A stretch of DNA of 64,000 nucleotides from Muscardinus avellanarius (taxonomy: Eukaryota; Chordata; Mammalia; Rodentia; Gliridae): contig OY726563.1 of assembly GCA_963383645.1 (NCBI GenBank), forward strand, positions 33,944,331 to 34,008,330. The letters are read 5' to 3'. Made by a program: the position numbers and the translations under genes. The notes beneath the pieces are model-generated. The model had not been told where the DNA came from and did not search any database. It saw nothing but the letters and a program-made list of their open reading frames with translations. This document shows, in pieces, positions 8,318-19,085 of this stretch; positions within the stretch are counted from its first letter, which is position 1, and each line of letters begins with the position of its first letter.

Positions 8318-9335
8318 GTATGTATTTTGTAAGATACAGTGTGGCAATTCAATTCGTACATACCTTGTGGAATGAACAAATCAGGCTAGTTAGTATATCT
8401 ATCTCCTTACTTACTTTTCATGGTGAACACATTTCAAATCCACAATTTTGAGGTATATATTGTTATTAACTGTAGTCACCGTGCTATGCAATAGACCACC
8501 AGAACTTATTCCTCCCGTCTAACTGAAACTTGTACCCTTCAAGCAATATTTCTCCTTTCCCTGCCCACCAAACCCTGACCTCAGCCTATGGTAACCATTA
8601 TTCTACTTTCTATATCAATGAGTTTGACCTTTCTGGAGTCTACATATGAGTGAAACCATGAGACATTTGCCTTTCTGGGCCTGGTTTACTTCATTTAATA
8701 TAATATCCTCTAGATTTAGATATATTACAAGTGGCAGCATTTCTTTCTTTTTTTAAAGCCAAATAGTATTCCACTGTGTATATAAAACATACATATTCAT
8801 TCCTTTGATGATAGGTACTTAGATTGTTTCTATATCTTGATTATTGTGACTAGTGTTGCAGTAAACATGGGAGTGCAGGCATCTCCAGCATGCCAATTTC
8901 AGCTCCTTTGGATATATACCCAGAAGCCAGCCAGATTGTTAGATCCGTATGCTAATTCTCTTTTTTTCTTTTTCTTTTTTTTTTTTTTTGGTACTAGAGA
9001 TTGAATCCAGGAGCTTCCTACCTCTGAGCTACCTCCCCAGTCCTCTTTATTTTTTATTTTGAAACAGGGTCTTGCCAAGTTGCCAGGGCTGGCCTTGAAC
9101 CTGCAGTCCTCCTGTCTCAGCTTCCTAAGTATCATGATCACAAGTGCATGCCACTGCACCACTTTTTAGCTGCTTGAAAAATCTCCATGTTGTTTTGCAA
9201 AATGGCCACACTAATTTGCATTCCCACCAACAGTATACAAGAGTTCCCTTTTCCCCACATTCTTACCAACATTTCTTTTCTTTTTGTCTTTTTTTCAATA
9301 ATAGCCATTCTAGCAGATTAAGGTTTTATCTCATG
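8318..9335 (-). mobile_element. Old L1 3' region, antisense, split by a SINE
   Basis: Recognisable L1 phrases in antisense: tattccactgtgtatataaa (about 8768), ttggatatatacccagaagc and tttgcattcccaccaacagt. Interrupted by the SINE at 8975-9166. Confidence 0.8.
8975..9166 (-). mobile_element. B1-dID SINE inside L1
   Basis: Antisense copy with a poly-T start, ggtactagagattgaatcca. The host L1 resumes directly at 9167. Confidence 0.88.
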
Positions 9336-9344
9336 CTGGGATTT

Positions 9345-9480
9345 AGGGGAGGGGATAGTGGAGATTGAACCCAGGGGAATTATACCATGGAGCTATACCC
9401 CCAGCCCTTTTTATTTTCCAAACAGGGTTTCACTAAGTTACTGTGCACTGGCCTCAAACCTTTCATTCTCCTTTCTCAGT
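9345..9480 (-). mobile_element. B1-dID SINE, partial
   Basis: Antisense right half plus part of the left half. It ends within the left monomer at ctttctcagtc. Confidence 0.8.
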
Positions 9481-9726
9481 CATTGTGGTTTAAATTTGCA
9501 TGGGGAACTAACAAAACTTTTGTTAGGTAGAATTGGTCTGATTCTTTCGCAGTTTTGACTTGTTTTATTTCATTTCTGAAAACAATGTTGACTTCAGTTT
9601 AAAATCCCTGGTTGTCAAAAGATACATAGTTATACAGGATGGTCCATAAAGTCTTTTCTAACACTGAGATTCTATGTAACTTAGGTTTATTCTTGTTTAT
9701 TTATTTACTTATTTATTTATTTATTT

Positions 9727-9937
9727 TTGTGTATATGTGGTACTGGAGATTGAACTCAGGGGCATTTTACCTCTGAGATATACCCCCAGCCCTGTTTTAT
9801 CTTTGTATTTTGATACAGGGTCTCAGTAAGTTGCTGAGGGCCTCGCTAAATTGCTGAAGTTGTCCTCAAACCTGCAATCCTCCTATCTCAGCCTCCCAAG
9901 TAGAGGGCTTACAGGCATGTGTCACCACGCCTTGCTC
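9727..9937 (-). mobile_element. B1-dID SINE (type A)
   Basis: Antisense and full length, preceded by (TTTA)n at about 9695-9726. It ends caccacgccttgctc. Confidence 0.9.
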
Positions 9938-10754
9938 ATTTGAACACTTAGGTAAAAATATAGCACTTATCTATTCTTCTACTGACACAGTTAAGATTGT
10001 TCATATATTTATTTTTTCTTCTACAAACAAGACTGCAATAAACAAGAGTGAAAATTTAGGAATAGAACTGTGGGCTTTGCTCTAATTCTGGAGATCAGAT
10101 AGAGAAGGTAAATGAAGGCTCCTGAGTGAAAGGATTTCCCAACTCTTGGATACTATAATATAGCCACTTGGCAGACACAGAAATTAATAGAAAGGAAAAA
10201 AATGTTTGGCTAAGTTACTATAAGCCTGGCCCATATTCAGACCACTTTTGGAAATAATTTATAACTTATTATTTTAAAGTCTGTAGTACTATGTTTGGCA
10301 CTGTGATAGAATTGCACACTTTTTCATTCACATTTTGTAGTTCAGATAGTTTCATGACTAGCAGCATGATAGTTTCTAGCTCTTAAATCAACCTAAGCAC
10401 TTTGAATCTTTCAGGAAGTCAACTGGATTTTAACAAAAGGAACAACAAATTGATTGCAGAGTATGGAGAAGGAAAGCATTTCCTTTTAAGTCTTTGCGAT
10501 AAAAAAATGAAATTGGGATACATGTGGTTTCATTTTCATATATAAAAATGCTGCTCAGACACAAAAGGGTAGGAAAGGAGTTGAAAGTATTATTTTTCTT
10601 TTTATAATAGATTGCAATGAATTCCTCCAAAACGGAGTGCAAAAGCAGTAAATGCATTCCTTCAACAGATACTGGATCCTACATTCATAGTAAAGTTGAA
10701 GGAAGGTTTCCCAATGTTGTGGGCATGGTCTGACCAACCTAGAAAAAAATGGAA

Positions 10755-11060
10755 TGGAACACTTTAATAGCTTTGCATTTAGAAAAAAATCCAAACTTCT
10801 TAACTGTGGCCTCTAAAGCCATTAGCAGAGTCACCCTTCTGTAATCTTCTGTTCCTAATCCATTTTCCCCTGTCCCTGCCACTTTTCTCTATCAGCTCAC
10901 TGAGTCTACTCCTGCAATTCCCTCTCACCTTAGGGCCTGTCCAGCATTCCAGATACTGGAAAATCTTGTTTCCTGGCTCTTTACATGGATGGCTTTTGCC
11001 TTTCAGGTATCAGCTTAAGTGAGAAAATCTTCAGAAAGTCTTTCCTGAGTATATTCGATA
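10755..11060 (+). mobile_element. L2 LINE fragment
   Basis: Matches the L2 3' region by eye: tgtggcctctaaagccatta, ccctctcaccttagggcctg, ttcctggctctttacatgg. Old and diverged. 9940-10754 has no repeat I can name beyond possible L1 scraps. Confidence 0.65.
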
Positions 11061-11099
11061 TATACAAGCAAGTTTATTGCAGTCTTGTTTGTAGAAGGA

Positions 11100-11100
<1 letters not shown>

Positions 11101-11146
<46 letters not shown>
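11101..11146. repeat. (AC)n microsatellite
   Basis: About 23 uninterrupted AC units. Confidence 0.98.
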
Positions 11147-11149
<3 letters not shown>

Positions 11150-11212
11150 TTAACTGTGTCCGTAGGAGAATGGATAATTAAATGCTTTATTTTTAAGTTA
11201 GTGTTCAAATAC

Positions 11213-11406
11213 TTACGGGCATGGTGGTGCACACCTATAATCCCTATTCTTGGAAGGCTAGGACAGGAGGATGGCAGGTTCGAGGAAAGCCTCAGCAAGT
11301 GGTGAGACTCTCATCAACCTAGTAAGACCCTATTTCCAAATAAGAAATCAAATCGGGCTGGGGGTGTAGCTTGAAGGTAGAATCCCTCTGGGTTTAATCC
11401 CCAGTA

Positions 11407-11448
<42 letters not shown>
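11213..11448 (+). mobile_element. B1-dID SINE with (AC)n tail
   Basis: Right half ends ccccagtatcacacac and runs into (AC)n to 11448. Confidence 0.9.
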
Positions 11449-11454
<6 letters not shown>

Positions 11455-11650
11455 AATTAATTAGAACTACATTTACCAACATGGATACATCTAAAAATAT
11501 ATTGGATGAAAACATGCTGCAGTCTTTTTGTGATACCACTTCTGTCCATTTTCACAGCACACAAAATAATTCTGTATAATTTAATATATTATAGTAAAAG
11601 TAAAAATGTAGATGAGACCACACACACCACGCTTCAAGATCATAGTTACT

Positions 11651-11819
11651 AGCCGGGCGTGGTGGCGCACGCTTATAATCCCAGTACTTGGGAGGCTGAG
11701 AGAGGAGGATCTTGCAGGTTTGAAGCCAGCCTCAGCTACTTAGTGAGGCTCTCAGCAATTTAGTGAGACCCTGTTTCCAAATAAAATATAAAATCGCCTG
11801 GGGGTAGAAAGCCCCTGGG

Positions 11820-11862
<43 letters not shown>
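11651..11862 (+). mobile_element. B1-dID SINE, type D-like, with (AC)n tail
   Basis: Flanked by aagatcatagttact (11636-11650) and aagattgtagttact (from 11863), one mismatch or so. The right half has an internal deletion. 11876-12149 holds nothing recognised. Confidence 0.92.
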
Positions 11863-11863
<1 letters not shown>

Positions 11864-12149
11864 GATTGTAGTTACTTCTAGGGAGGGGTAAGGGATGAGG
11901 TAATACTTTATTGACAGCGATTAGTTATACCTAATGAATTTCTTAAAGAAAAACATAAAGGAAATATGACAATATTGGTTAAACCTGAGGATATAGATAT
12001 ATATTCCATTAACTGGAATTAGTTACATGGATCATTTTAAGGGTAGAGAGGTGAGAAATAATCCATGTGTTTACAAAGGAAATGGGATGGTTTAATGAAC
12101 ATATAGTATTGTTTTGCCATAATAATAAAGTAGGTCTCCTCTTGTTTTC

Positions 12150-12272
12150 CCTGAGAGCACAGCCTCTGACTTAAGAATCCTTAGATTCAAATCCTAGCTC
12201 AGCCACATACTCTGAACTCTTTTTCAGCAAGATACCTCACTTCTTTGGGTTTCAGTTTCACCTATAATAATT
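12150..12272 (+). mobile_element. MIR SINE
   Basis: Core MIR order: agagcacagcctctgactta, gattcaaatcctagctcagc, then cacttctttgggtttcag. Confidence 0.75.
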
Positions 12273-12309
12273 GTATATACCCAAAAAAGATGATATTCAT
12301 TTATTTCTT

Positions 12310-13120
12310 TATTTTGGTTCTGGAGATTGAACCCAGAGACATCATTCTACCTCTGAGCTACTCCCCCAGCACTATTTTTATTTATTTATTTTTATTTGGA
12401 ACAGGTTTCGCTAGGTTGATGAGAATCTCACTACTTGCTAAAGCTGTCCTCAAACCTGTAATTCTCTTGTCTCATCCTCCCAAGGACTGGGTTTACAGGC
12501 ATGTGCCACCTGCCCCACTTTTATTATATTTTATTTATATTTTTGGTACTGGAAATTGAACCCAGGGCATTCTACCTCCAAGAAACACTATCAACCCTGT
12601 TTGTTTGTATATTTATTTATTTGGTACTGGAAATTGAACCCAGGGGCATTCTACCTGCAAGCTATACCCCAGCCCTATTTTTTTAAGCAGTGTCTCACTA
12701 GGTTGATGAGAGTCTCACTACTTGCTGAAGCTGTCCTTGAACATGCTATCCTCCTGTCTCAGCCTCCCTTTTTATTTTTTATTTGAGACAGGGTCTCACT
12801 ACTTTTCCCAGGTTGTCTTTGAATTTGAGATCCTCCTGCTTCAGCCTTTCAAGTACTAAGATTACAGGCTAGCCGGGCGTGGTGGCGCACACTTGTAATC
12901 CCAGCATTCAGGAGGCTGAGTCAGGAGGATCGTGGTTCACAGACAGCCTCAGCTACTTAGTGAGGCTCTCTGCAACTCAGTGAGACTCGGTTTCAAAATA
13001 AAGAATAAAAAATAGGGCAGGGGGTGTAGCTCGGAGGTTGAACGCCCCTGGGTCCCATCCCCAGACCCGCAAAAAAAAAAAAAAAAAAAAATTTACAGGC
13101 TGTATCACCATACCCAGCTT
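12310..13120 (-). mobile_element. Run of antisense B1-dID SINEs
   Basis: Full copy at 12310-12510, truncated right half at 12542-12600, copy at 12622-12769, and a left-half remnant at 12770-12868 that resumes at about 13083-13120 after the plus-strand insertion listed next. Confidence 0.85.
12871..13080 (+). mobile_element. B1-dID SINE, type B, nested
   Basis: Inserted into the antisense left-half remnant. The flanks share tacaggct. Right half gcagggggtgtagctcggag ending ccccagacccgc, then poly-A. Confidence 0.92.
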
Positions 13121-13244
13121 CAAAGGGTAATCTTGAAGAATGAGAGTTAAGATTTGCAATGAACTTAAAATAGTAAGTGATGTATAAATATTAACTTATT
13201 ATCATTTAGGAGTGATAAGTTTAGTATTTAGTCACCTAATAATC

Positions 13245-13345
13245 TATGAACTTCCTCTCTTCTATTCTCTTGTGGTTATCTTTCTGATATCCCCAATACC
13301 TAGCATAGTGCTTAGCTATGACTTTGATGAATGAATGGGACAAGT
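13245..13345 (+). mobile_element. L2 3'-end fragment
   Basis: ccccaatacctagcatagtg followed by tgaatgaatggg matches the L2 terminus pattern. Short. Confidence 0.5.
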
Positions 13346-13472
13346 GTATTTCTTCATTTATATGCTGTAATTCTATTTATATTGCATTAACTTTTATAGG
13401 ATTAAGATAGACTTACATGTATTTAAATAGAATAAAGTACCAGGAGTTTCTTTTACAATATTTCAAACACTG

Positions 13473-13945
13473 GGTGTGGTGGTACACACTTATAATCCTA
13501 GTACTTGGGAGGCTGAGACAGGATCACAGGTTTGAGAACAGGCTCAGCTAATGGTGAGACTCTCATTAACCTAGCAAGACCCTGTTTCAAAATAAATAAA
13601 GTAGAGCTAGGGGTGTAGCTTGGAAGTAGAATGCCTCTGGGTTTAATCTCCAGTACCAAAATAAAAAAAAATAGGGCTGGGGGTGTAGCTCAGAAGTAGA
13701 ATGCCCCTGAGTTCCATACTCACTCAGTACCACAAAGAAAAAAATCAAGACTGCCATGTGTGGTGGCACACATCTATAATCCCAGTATCTGAGAGGCCAA
13801 GACAGGAGAATCGAAGGTTTGAGGCCAGCCTTAGTGACTTTAGTGAGGCCCTCAGCATTTTAGCCAGCCCCTGTTTCAAAATAAAAAATTAAAAGGGCTG
13901 AAGCTTGGAAGCAGAATGCCTCTGGAGCCAATCCCCAGCCACATA
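13473..13945 (+). mobile_element. Three sense B1-dID units in tandem
   Basis: Full copy at 13473-13662; right half alone (dID monomer) at 13670-13737; full copy at 13752-13945. Each is separated by a short A-rich linker. 13950-14150 is AT-rich without assignment. Confidence 0.88.
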
Positions 13946-14156
13946 TAATAATAATTATCAAGACTATATATGGTATAATAATTACATAAAATACAAATAC
14001 AAACTATGGATATTATTTGTTACTTAAGGAAATTATGAGAATAGACTAGAAAATAGAAATATAATACATTTATCGAATGTATTATATTTAAAATAGAAAA
14101 TTCAATATATATAATATGCAAAGAAAATATAGCATCTCATTTTATTGTATCATTTT

Positions 14157-14347
14157 TTTGGTACTGGAGATTGAACTCAGGGTGTTCTACCTCTGAGCTA
14201 TACTCCAACCCTATTTTATTTTGAAAGAGAATCTCACTAAATTACAGAAGACCTTGCAAAGTTGCTGAGGCTAGCCTTAAACCTGTGATCCTCCTGTCTC
14301 ACTCTCCTAAATACTGGGATTACAGATGTGTGCCACCATGCCCAGCT
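14157..14347 (-). mobile_element. B1-dID SINE (type A)
   Basis: Antisense full copy, tttggtactggagattgaac to ccaccatgcccagctc. Confidence 0.92.
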
Positions 14348-14407
14348 CATTTTATTCTGTCTTTATATAGCTAGGTATTTATGTCCAACCACATTCAAAT
14401 GAAAGTA

Positions 14408-14472
14408 AGTGTGTGTGTGGGGGTGGGTGGGTGTGGGGGTGTGTGGGGGTGTGTGGGGGTGTGTGTGTGTGA
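14408..14472. repeat. GT/GGGGTGT minisatellite
   Basis: Alternating gtgtgtg and gggggtgtgt units, at the 3' (tail) side of the following antisense SINE. Confidence 0.9.
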
Positions 14473-14662
14473 GGTACTAGGGATAGAACCCAGGGGCATT
14501 CTACCTCTGAGATACAACCCAGCTCAGCTCTATTTTTTGTTTTGAAACAAGGTCTTGATAGGTTGCTGAGTGTAAGTTGCTGAGGCTAGTCACGAACCTG
14601 CGATCCTTCTGTCTCAGCCTACCAAGTACTGGGATTACGGATGTGCACCATCACACCTGGCA
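14473..14662 (-). mobile_element. B1-dID SINE (type A)
   Basis: Antisense full copy adjoining the GT-rich tract, ending catcacacctggc. Confidence 0.9.
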
Positions 14663-15198
14663 TCTGAAAATATATTAGGAAACAAATTTTATCACAAAAA
14701 ATTATAGAATAAACCAACTAAAGAGCTGACAAAAATTGTCACAATCAGCTTTTGCAGAACTTTAGAATCTAGTCAAACATAACAACCATAGAAAGGCTTA
14801 GAGAAGACAAAAGCATTGAGGTAAGAGAGGGCACCCATCTACAATCCCCCTCACCTGTGATTGGTGGCAGCCATGAAGATGACAGCCCACACTCCTCTTT
14901 CAGGTTACTAATTAGTGCCAAAAAAGAGCAAGATGAACCATCTTCTCAAGCCCTCTGTGGTTATGGGTTGTTTATATGTATCCATTGTTTCCCTCTAGCA
15001 CTGGCACAAGGCTTACCTGTTCCATTCAGTGTTCCCAGACCTGGGTGGCTCCTTGAGCAACTTCTGTCAAAAGCATTCAGAAGCACAGGTATTGACTATA
15101 GTAGTCTGTAGCAAGGGATAACGACTGGGACAATAAATAGTACACAAGGCCTGGGGAAGGAACAAACTGAGAATGAGAAAGGAGATATGTGGAGGAAT
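14663..15198. other. Unique intergenic sequence
   Basis: No repeat, RNA gene or convincing coding region. The longest plus-strand frame here (84 codons at 14857) has no recognised similarity. Confidence 0.6.
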
Positions 15199-15199
15199 A

Positions 15200-15872
15200 A
15201 GGCTTTGGTACTGGGAATTGAACCCAGGGCATTCTAACCTCTGAGTAACACCCCAGCCCTTTTTACTTTTTCTTTCTTTCATTTTATTCTTGTGGTACTG
15301 AGGGTAGAACCTGGGGGCTTTTCTACCTCCAGGCTACACTCCCAGACCTATTTTCTAATGTATTTGGAAACAGGGTCTCACTAAGTTGCTGAGAGCCTCA
15401 CTAAGTAGCTGAGGCTGGTTTTGAACCTGTGTGATCCTCCTGTCTCAGCCTCCCAAGTGCGGGATTACAAGCGTGCACCACCACGCCCGGCTTTGCTTTT
15501 TATTTATTTATTTATTTTTATTTTTGGTGGTACAGGGGGTGGAACCCAGAGGCTTTCTACCTCTGGGCTATGCTCTGAGACGTATTTTATACTTTATTTG
15601 GAAACAGAGTCTCACTAAGTTGCTGAGAGCCTCACTAAGTAGCTGAGGCTGGCTTTGAACCTGTGCGATCCTCCTGTCTCAGCCTCCCAAGCGTGGGGAT
15701 TACAAGCGTGCGCCACCACACCCGGCTTTGCTTTTTATTTTTGAAACAGGATCTCATTAAGTTGTTGAGGGCCTTGCCAAGTTGCTAAGGCTGTCCTCCA
15801 GTCTGCTATCCTCCTGTCTCAGGCTCTCAAGTACTGGAATTATAAATGGGTACCACCATACTCAGCTGGGAA
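15200..15872 (-). mobile_element. Nest of three antisense B1-dID SINEs
   Basis: Outer older copy: right half 15200-15260 and left half from about 15728 to 15872. Two younger type D-like copies lie inside it at 15293-15492 and 15527-15724. The second is flanked by tttgctttttattt on both sides (from about 15493 and 15727). Confidence 0.88.
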
Positions 15873-16010
15873 TAAGCGACTTTTAAAGCTCCCACATATA
15901 CCTAGGAACAGGAAAGCCACATTCATGTCCAGGACATAATGCATGTTCAGAAAAATGCCTAGACAAAGAAGGAAAAACCTTAGATGAGTAAAGGTGACCT
16001 AAGCTGGGCG

Positions 16011-16216
16011 TGGTGGTGCACGCTTGTAATCCCAGCATTCCGGAGGCTGGGACTGGAGGATTGCAGTTTGCAGACAGCCTCAGCTACTTAATGAGGCCCT
16101 TTGCAACTTAGTGAGACCCTGTCTCAAAATAAAGAATACAGAATAGGGCAGGTGGTGTAGCTCAGAGGTAGAATGCTCCTGGGTTCCATACCCAGACACA
16201 CACACACACACACACA
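16011..16216 (+). mobile_element. B1-dID SINE, type B, with (AC)n tail
   Basis: Right half gcaggtggtgtagctcagag, ending acccagacacac. Confidence 0.92.
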
Positions 16217-16224
16217 AAAAGTGA

Positions 16225-16455
16225 CCCAACTAACGGAGATAGGAGGGGGGAAGAAGGAACACCCTCATGTGCATTAGGTACATTTACAAACATATCAGTC
16301 AATCACTAAGCGGAACTTGAGAAGGAGGGAAGGGGGAGGGAAGAAGGTGGGAATTGGGGAAGGGCTAAATGAGTGATGTGTGCATGTATGTCTCTATCAT
16401 TCTGTATTTCATAATGGTGTATGATTACAATGCACCAATAAAATAAGTTAAAAAA
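16225..16455 (+). mobile_element. L1 3'-UTR end
   Basis: Same family as 2686-2920: purine-rich tract, ggggaagggctaaatgagtg, then caatgcaccaataaaa and an A-rich tail. Confidence 0.75.
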
Positions 16456-16514
16456 GAAATCCATTTATCTGTGTAACTGATTTTTTTAATTGATACATAA
16501 AAATTATACATTTT

Positions 16515-16848
16515 TTTGTGTGTGGTCCTGAGGATTGAACTCAGGAGCATTCTACCTCTGAACTACAGCCTCAGCCCTGTTTTATTTTTTTATTTTTAAA
16601 TTGGATCTTGCTAAGTTATTATGCATTGGCTTCAAAACTGTGATCCTCTTTTTTTTGGGGGGGGGGTGCTGGAGATGAAATCCAGGGGCCTTCTACCTCC
16701 GGGCTCTACTTCCAGACCTATTTTATATTTTATTTGGAAACAGGGTCTCACTAAGTTCCTGAGAGCCTCACTAATAAGCTGAGACTGGCTTCAAACCTGT
16801 GCAATCCTCCTGTCTTAGCATCCCAAGTACTGGGATCAAAGGCATGTG
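16515..16848 (-). mobile_element. Two antisense B1-dID SINEs
   Basis: Partial copy at 16515-16636 and type D-like copy at 16645-16848, starting with a G-run. Both have many substitutions. Confidence 0.85.
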
Positions 16849-16869
16849 AGTAATAATAAATATTCTGGT

Positions 16870-17785
16870 AAAAAATTACTCAATATCCTTTTTCTAACTT
16901 TTTGTAAATAGTACCATTATCTGTAGTTACTTGCTATGCAATAGAACAGGAGAACTTATTTCTCCTGGCTGTAATTTAATACCCATTGATCAACCTTTCC
17001 CCATCTCTCCCTCCTCCTACACTTCTCAGCCTCTGTTTACCACTATTCTATTATCAGTTTCTACATTTTATATTCTACTTGTGAGTGAAATTATGTGATC
17101 CTCATCTGGATGATTTCACTTAGTATCTTTCAGTTTCATCCATGTCACATGGTAAGATTTCATCTTTTTATGCTGAATAATATTCTGTTATGTGTATATA
17201 CACCATATTTTCTTTATAAATTTACCAGTAGATGAGCACTTAGGTTGATTCCATTTCTTGGTTATCATGAATAGTGCTGAAATAAACATAAGAGCGCAGA
17301 CATCTCTTTGATATAGTGATTTCATTTCCTTTGGATATATACCCAGTAGCGGGATTGCCAGATCATGTAGTAGGTCTATTTTTAATTTTTTAAAAAACTT
17401 CCATACTATTTCCAGACCTTTGCTATTTGTTACCATTTGTCTTTTTAGTAATTGCCATTCTAACTAGAGTGAAGTGATATATCATCATGGTTTTAATTTG
17501 CATTTTCTTTCCTTTTTTATTGCACTGGGGGGATGGAACCCCAGGGGCTTTCTACCCCCGGGCTATACTCCCAGACCTATTTTATATTTTATTTGGAAAC
17601 AGGGTCTCACAAATTTGCTGAGAGCCTCACTAAGTAGTTGAGTCTGGCTTCGAACCTGTGTGACACTCCAGTCTCAGCCTCCCAAGTACTAGGATTAAAA
17701 GCATGCACCACCATGCCCAGAAATTTGCATTTTCTTGATGATTAGTGATATCGAGAATCTTTTCACATACCTTTTTAGCCAGTTG
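16870..17785 (-). mobile_element. L1 3' region, antisense, split by a SINE
   Basis: Antisense L1 (ggatatatacccagtagcgg at about 17334, then atttgcattttctt). The SINE at 17512-17721 lies inside it. Near 17785 the homology flips to sense L1, so an inversion or second element begins there. Confidence 0.78.
17512..17721 (-). mobile_element. B1-dID SINE inside L1
   Basis: Type D-like antisense copy flanked by atttgcattttctt (17498-17511 and 17722-17735). Confidence 0.93.
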
Positions 17786-17972
17786 GGTTTTGACAAGAAT
17801 GCCAAGACTATTCACTGGGGGGAAATTATCTTTCAAAATGGTGTTGAAAAATTGGATATTCACATGTAAAAGAGTGAAATTGGACCTTTACCTTACACCA
17901 TGTACAAAATGGGTCAAAGACCTAATTTTAAGAGCTACAACTTTTATAGTTTTAAAATAAAATATAGGGATA
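17786..17972 (+). mobile_element. L1 ORF2 fragment, sense
   Basis: L1 ORF2 C-terminal-half DNA: gttgaaaaattggatattca, then tggacctttaccttacacca and agacctaattttaag. Opposite in orientation to the preceding L1 piece. Confidence 0.75.
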
Positions 17973-17975
17973 AAT

Positions 17976-18186
17976 CTTTCTTTGTGTGGGTCTGGGGATG
18001 GAACCCAGTGGCATTCAACCTCCAAGCTACATCCCCAGCCCTATTTTTTATTCTTTATTTTGAAACAGGGTCTCACTAAGTTGCAGAGGGCCTCACTAAG
18101 TAGCTGAGGCTATCCGCAAACCACGATCCTCTGATCTCAGCCTCCTGAATGCTGGGATTACAAGTGTGTGCCACCACACCCGGCTG
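17976..18186 (-). mobile_element. B1-dID SINE
   Basis: Antisense. Flanks gggataaatcttt / gggattaatcttt give an imperfect target duplication. Confidence 0.92.
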
Positions 18187-18194
18187 GGATTAAT

Positions 18195-18500
18195 CTTTTT
18201 TTTTTATTTATTTTTTATTGGTGCAATGTATTCATACATCATAGTGGTATAAAGAAAATACTTTTGTAGACATACATGCACATCTCGCCCAGTTAGCCCC
18301 TACCACGATCCCCACCCCATTCCCTCCCCATCCCTCCTTCCCACGCTTGGCTTACTGGTTGACATCTAGTATTATAGCAATTTATACAATATTAACATTG
18401 ATAATCTCACATAACAGTTTCATTTGTCTGGTACCAAACTTTTGATGACTTAAAGATAACATTTCAATATTTCTTTTTGCTTTCTTTCTTACCAGAGAAT
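18195..18500 (-). mobile_element. L1 3'-UTR, antisense
   Basis: Starts with a T-run, then ttttattggtgcaatgtatt, the reverse complement of the L1 3' terminus at 2686-2920. A C-rich tract follows (about 18290-18345). Confidence 0.65.
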
Positions 18501-18559
18501 ATTTTTTTCTTTTTTTTTTTTTAGGTGAAACTATCATACATTTATTTATTTATTTTTCA

Positions 18560-19085
18560 GAAAAAATCTATCCTGATATGGAATATGGACTCTAGATACC
18601 CAAAACAGTCTCAAAGAAGAACAAAGCTAGAAGATGTATATTTTCTGATTTCAAACCATATAAAGCTACAATAATTGAAACAGTGTAGTACTGTTCTAAA
18701 GGCAGATATATAAACCATTGGAGCTAAATAAAAGCCTAGAGATAAATTCTTCCATACATTGTCAAGTTATTTTTGACAAGGTTTCCATGAACTTTTGGTG
18801 GAGGAAATACTAGTCTTTTAACTAAATATTGTTGAAAAATAATAATAAATGAAAAAGAATAAAATTGGACCCTTACCTAACACATATACAAATATTAACT
18901 CAAAATAGATAAAAGACCTAAATATAAATCTTAATACTATAATCTTTTAGAAGAAAATCTGGGTCATAAAACCTCACAAAATTGAAATTGGAAGTGATTT
19001 CTTGGATATGATTTCAATGGCACAGGCAACAAAAGAGTAAATAAACTCCCTAAAAAATAAAAAAAAATATTTTATATCCAAAGAC
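18560..19085 (+). mobile_element. Old L1 ORF2 fragment, sense
   Basis: Diverged ORF2 DNA (accatataaagctacaataa, ttggacccttacctaacaca, atggcacaggcaacaaaaga). Overlaps in content with the piece at 17786-17972, so it is a separate copy or a duplication. Confidence 0.75.

Noticed and set aside
13670..13737. tRNA gene
   Set aside because: dID monomers look tRNA-like around box A and box B, but they lack an anticodon arm and acceptor stem. They are SINE halves.
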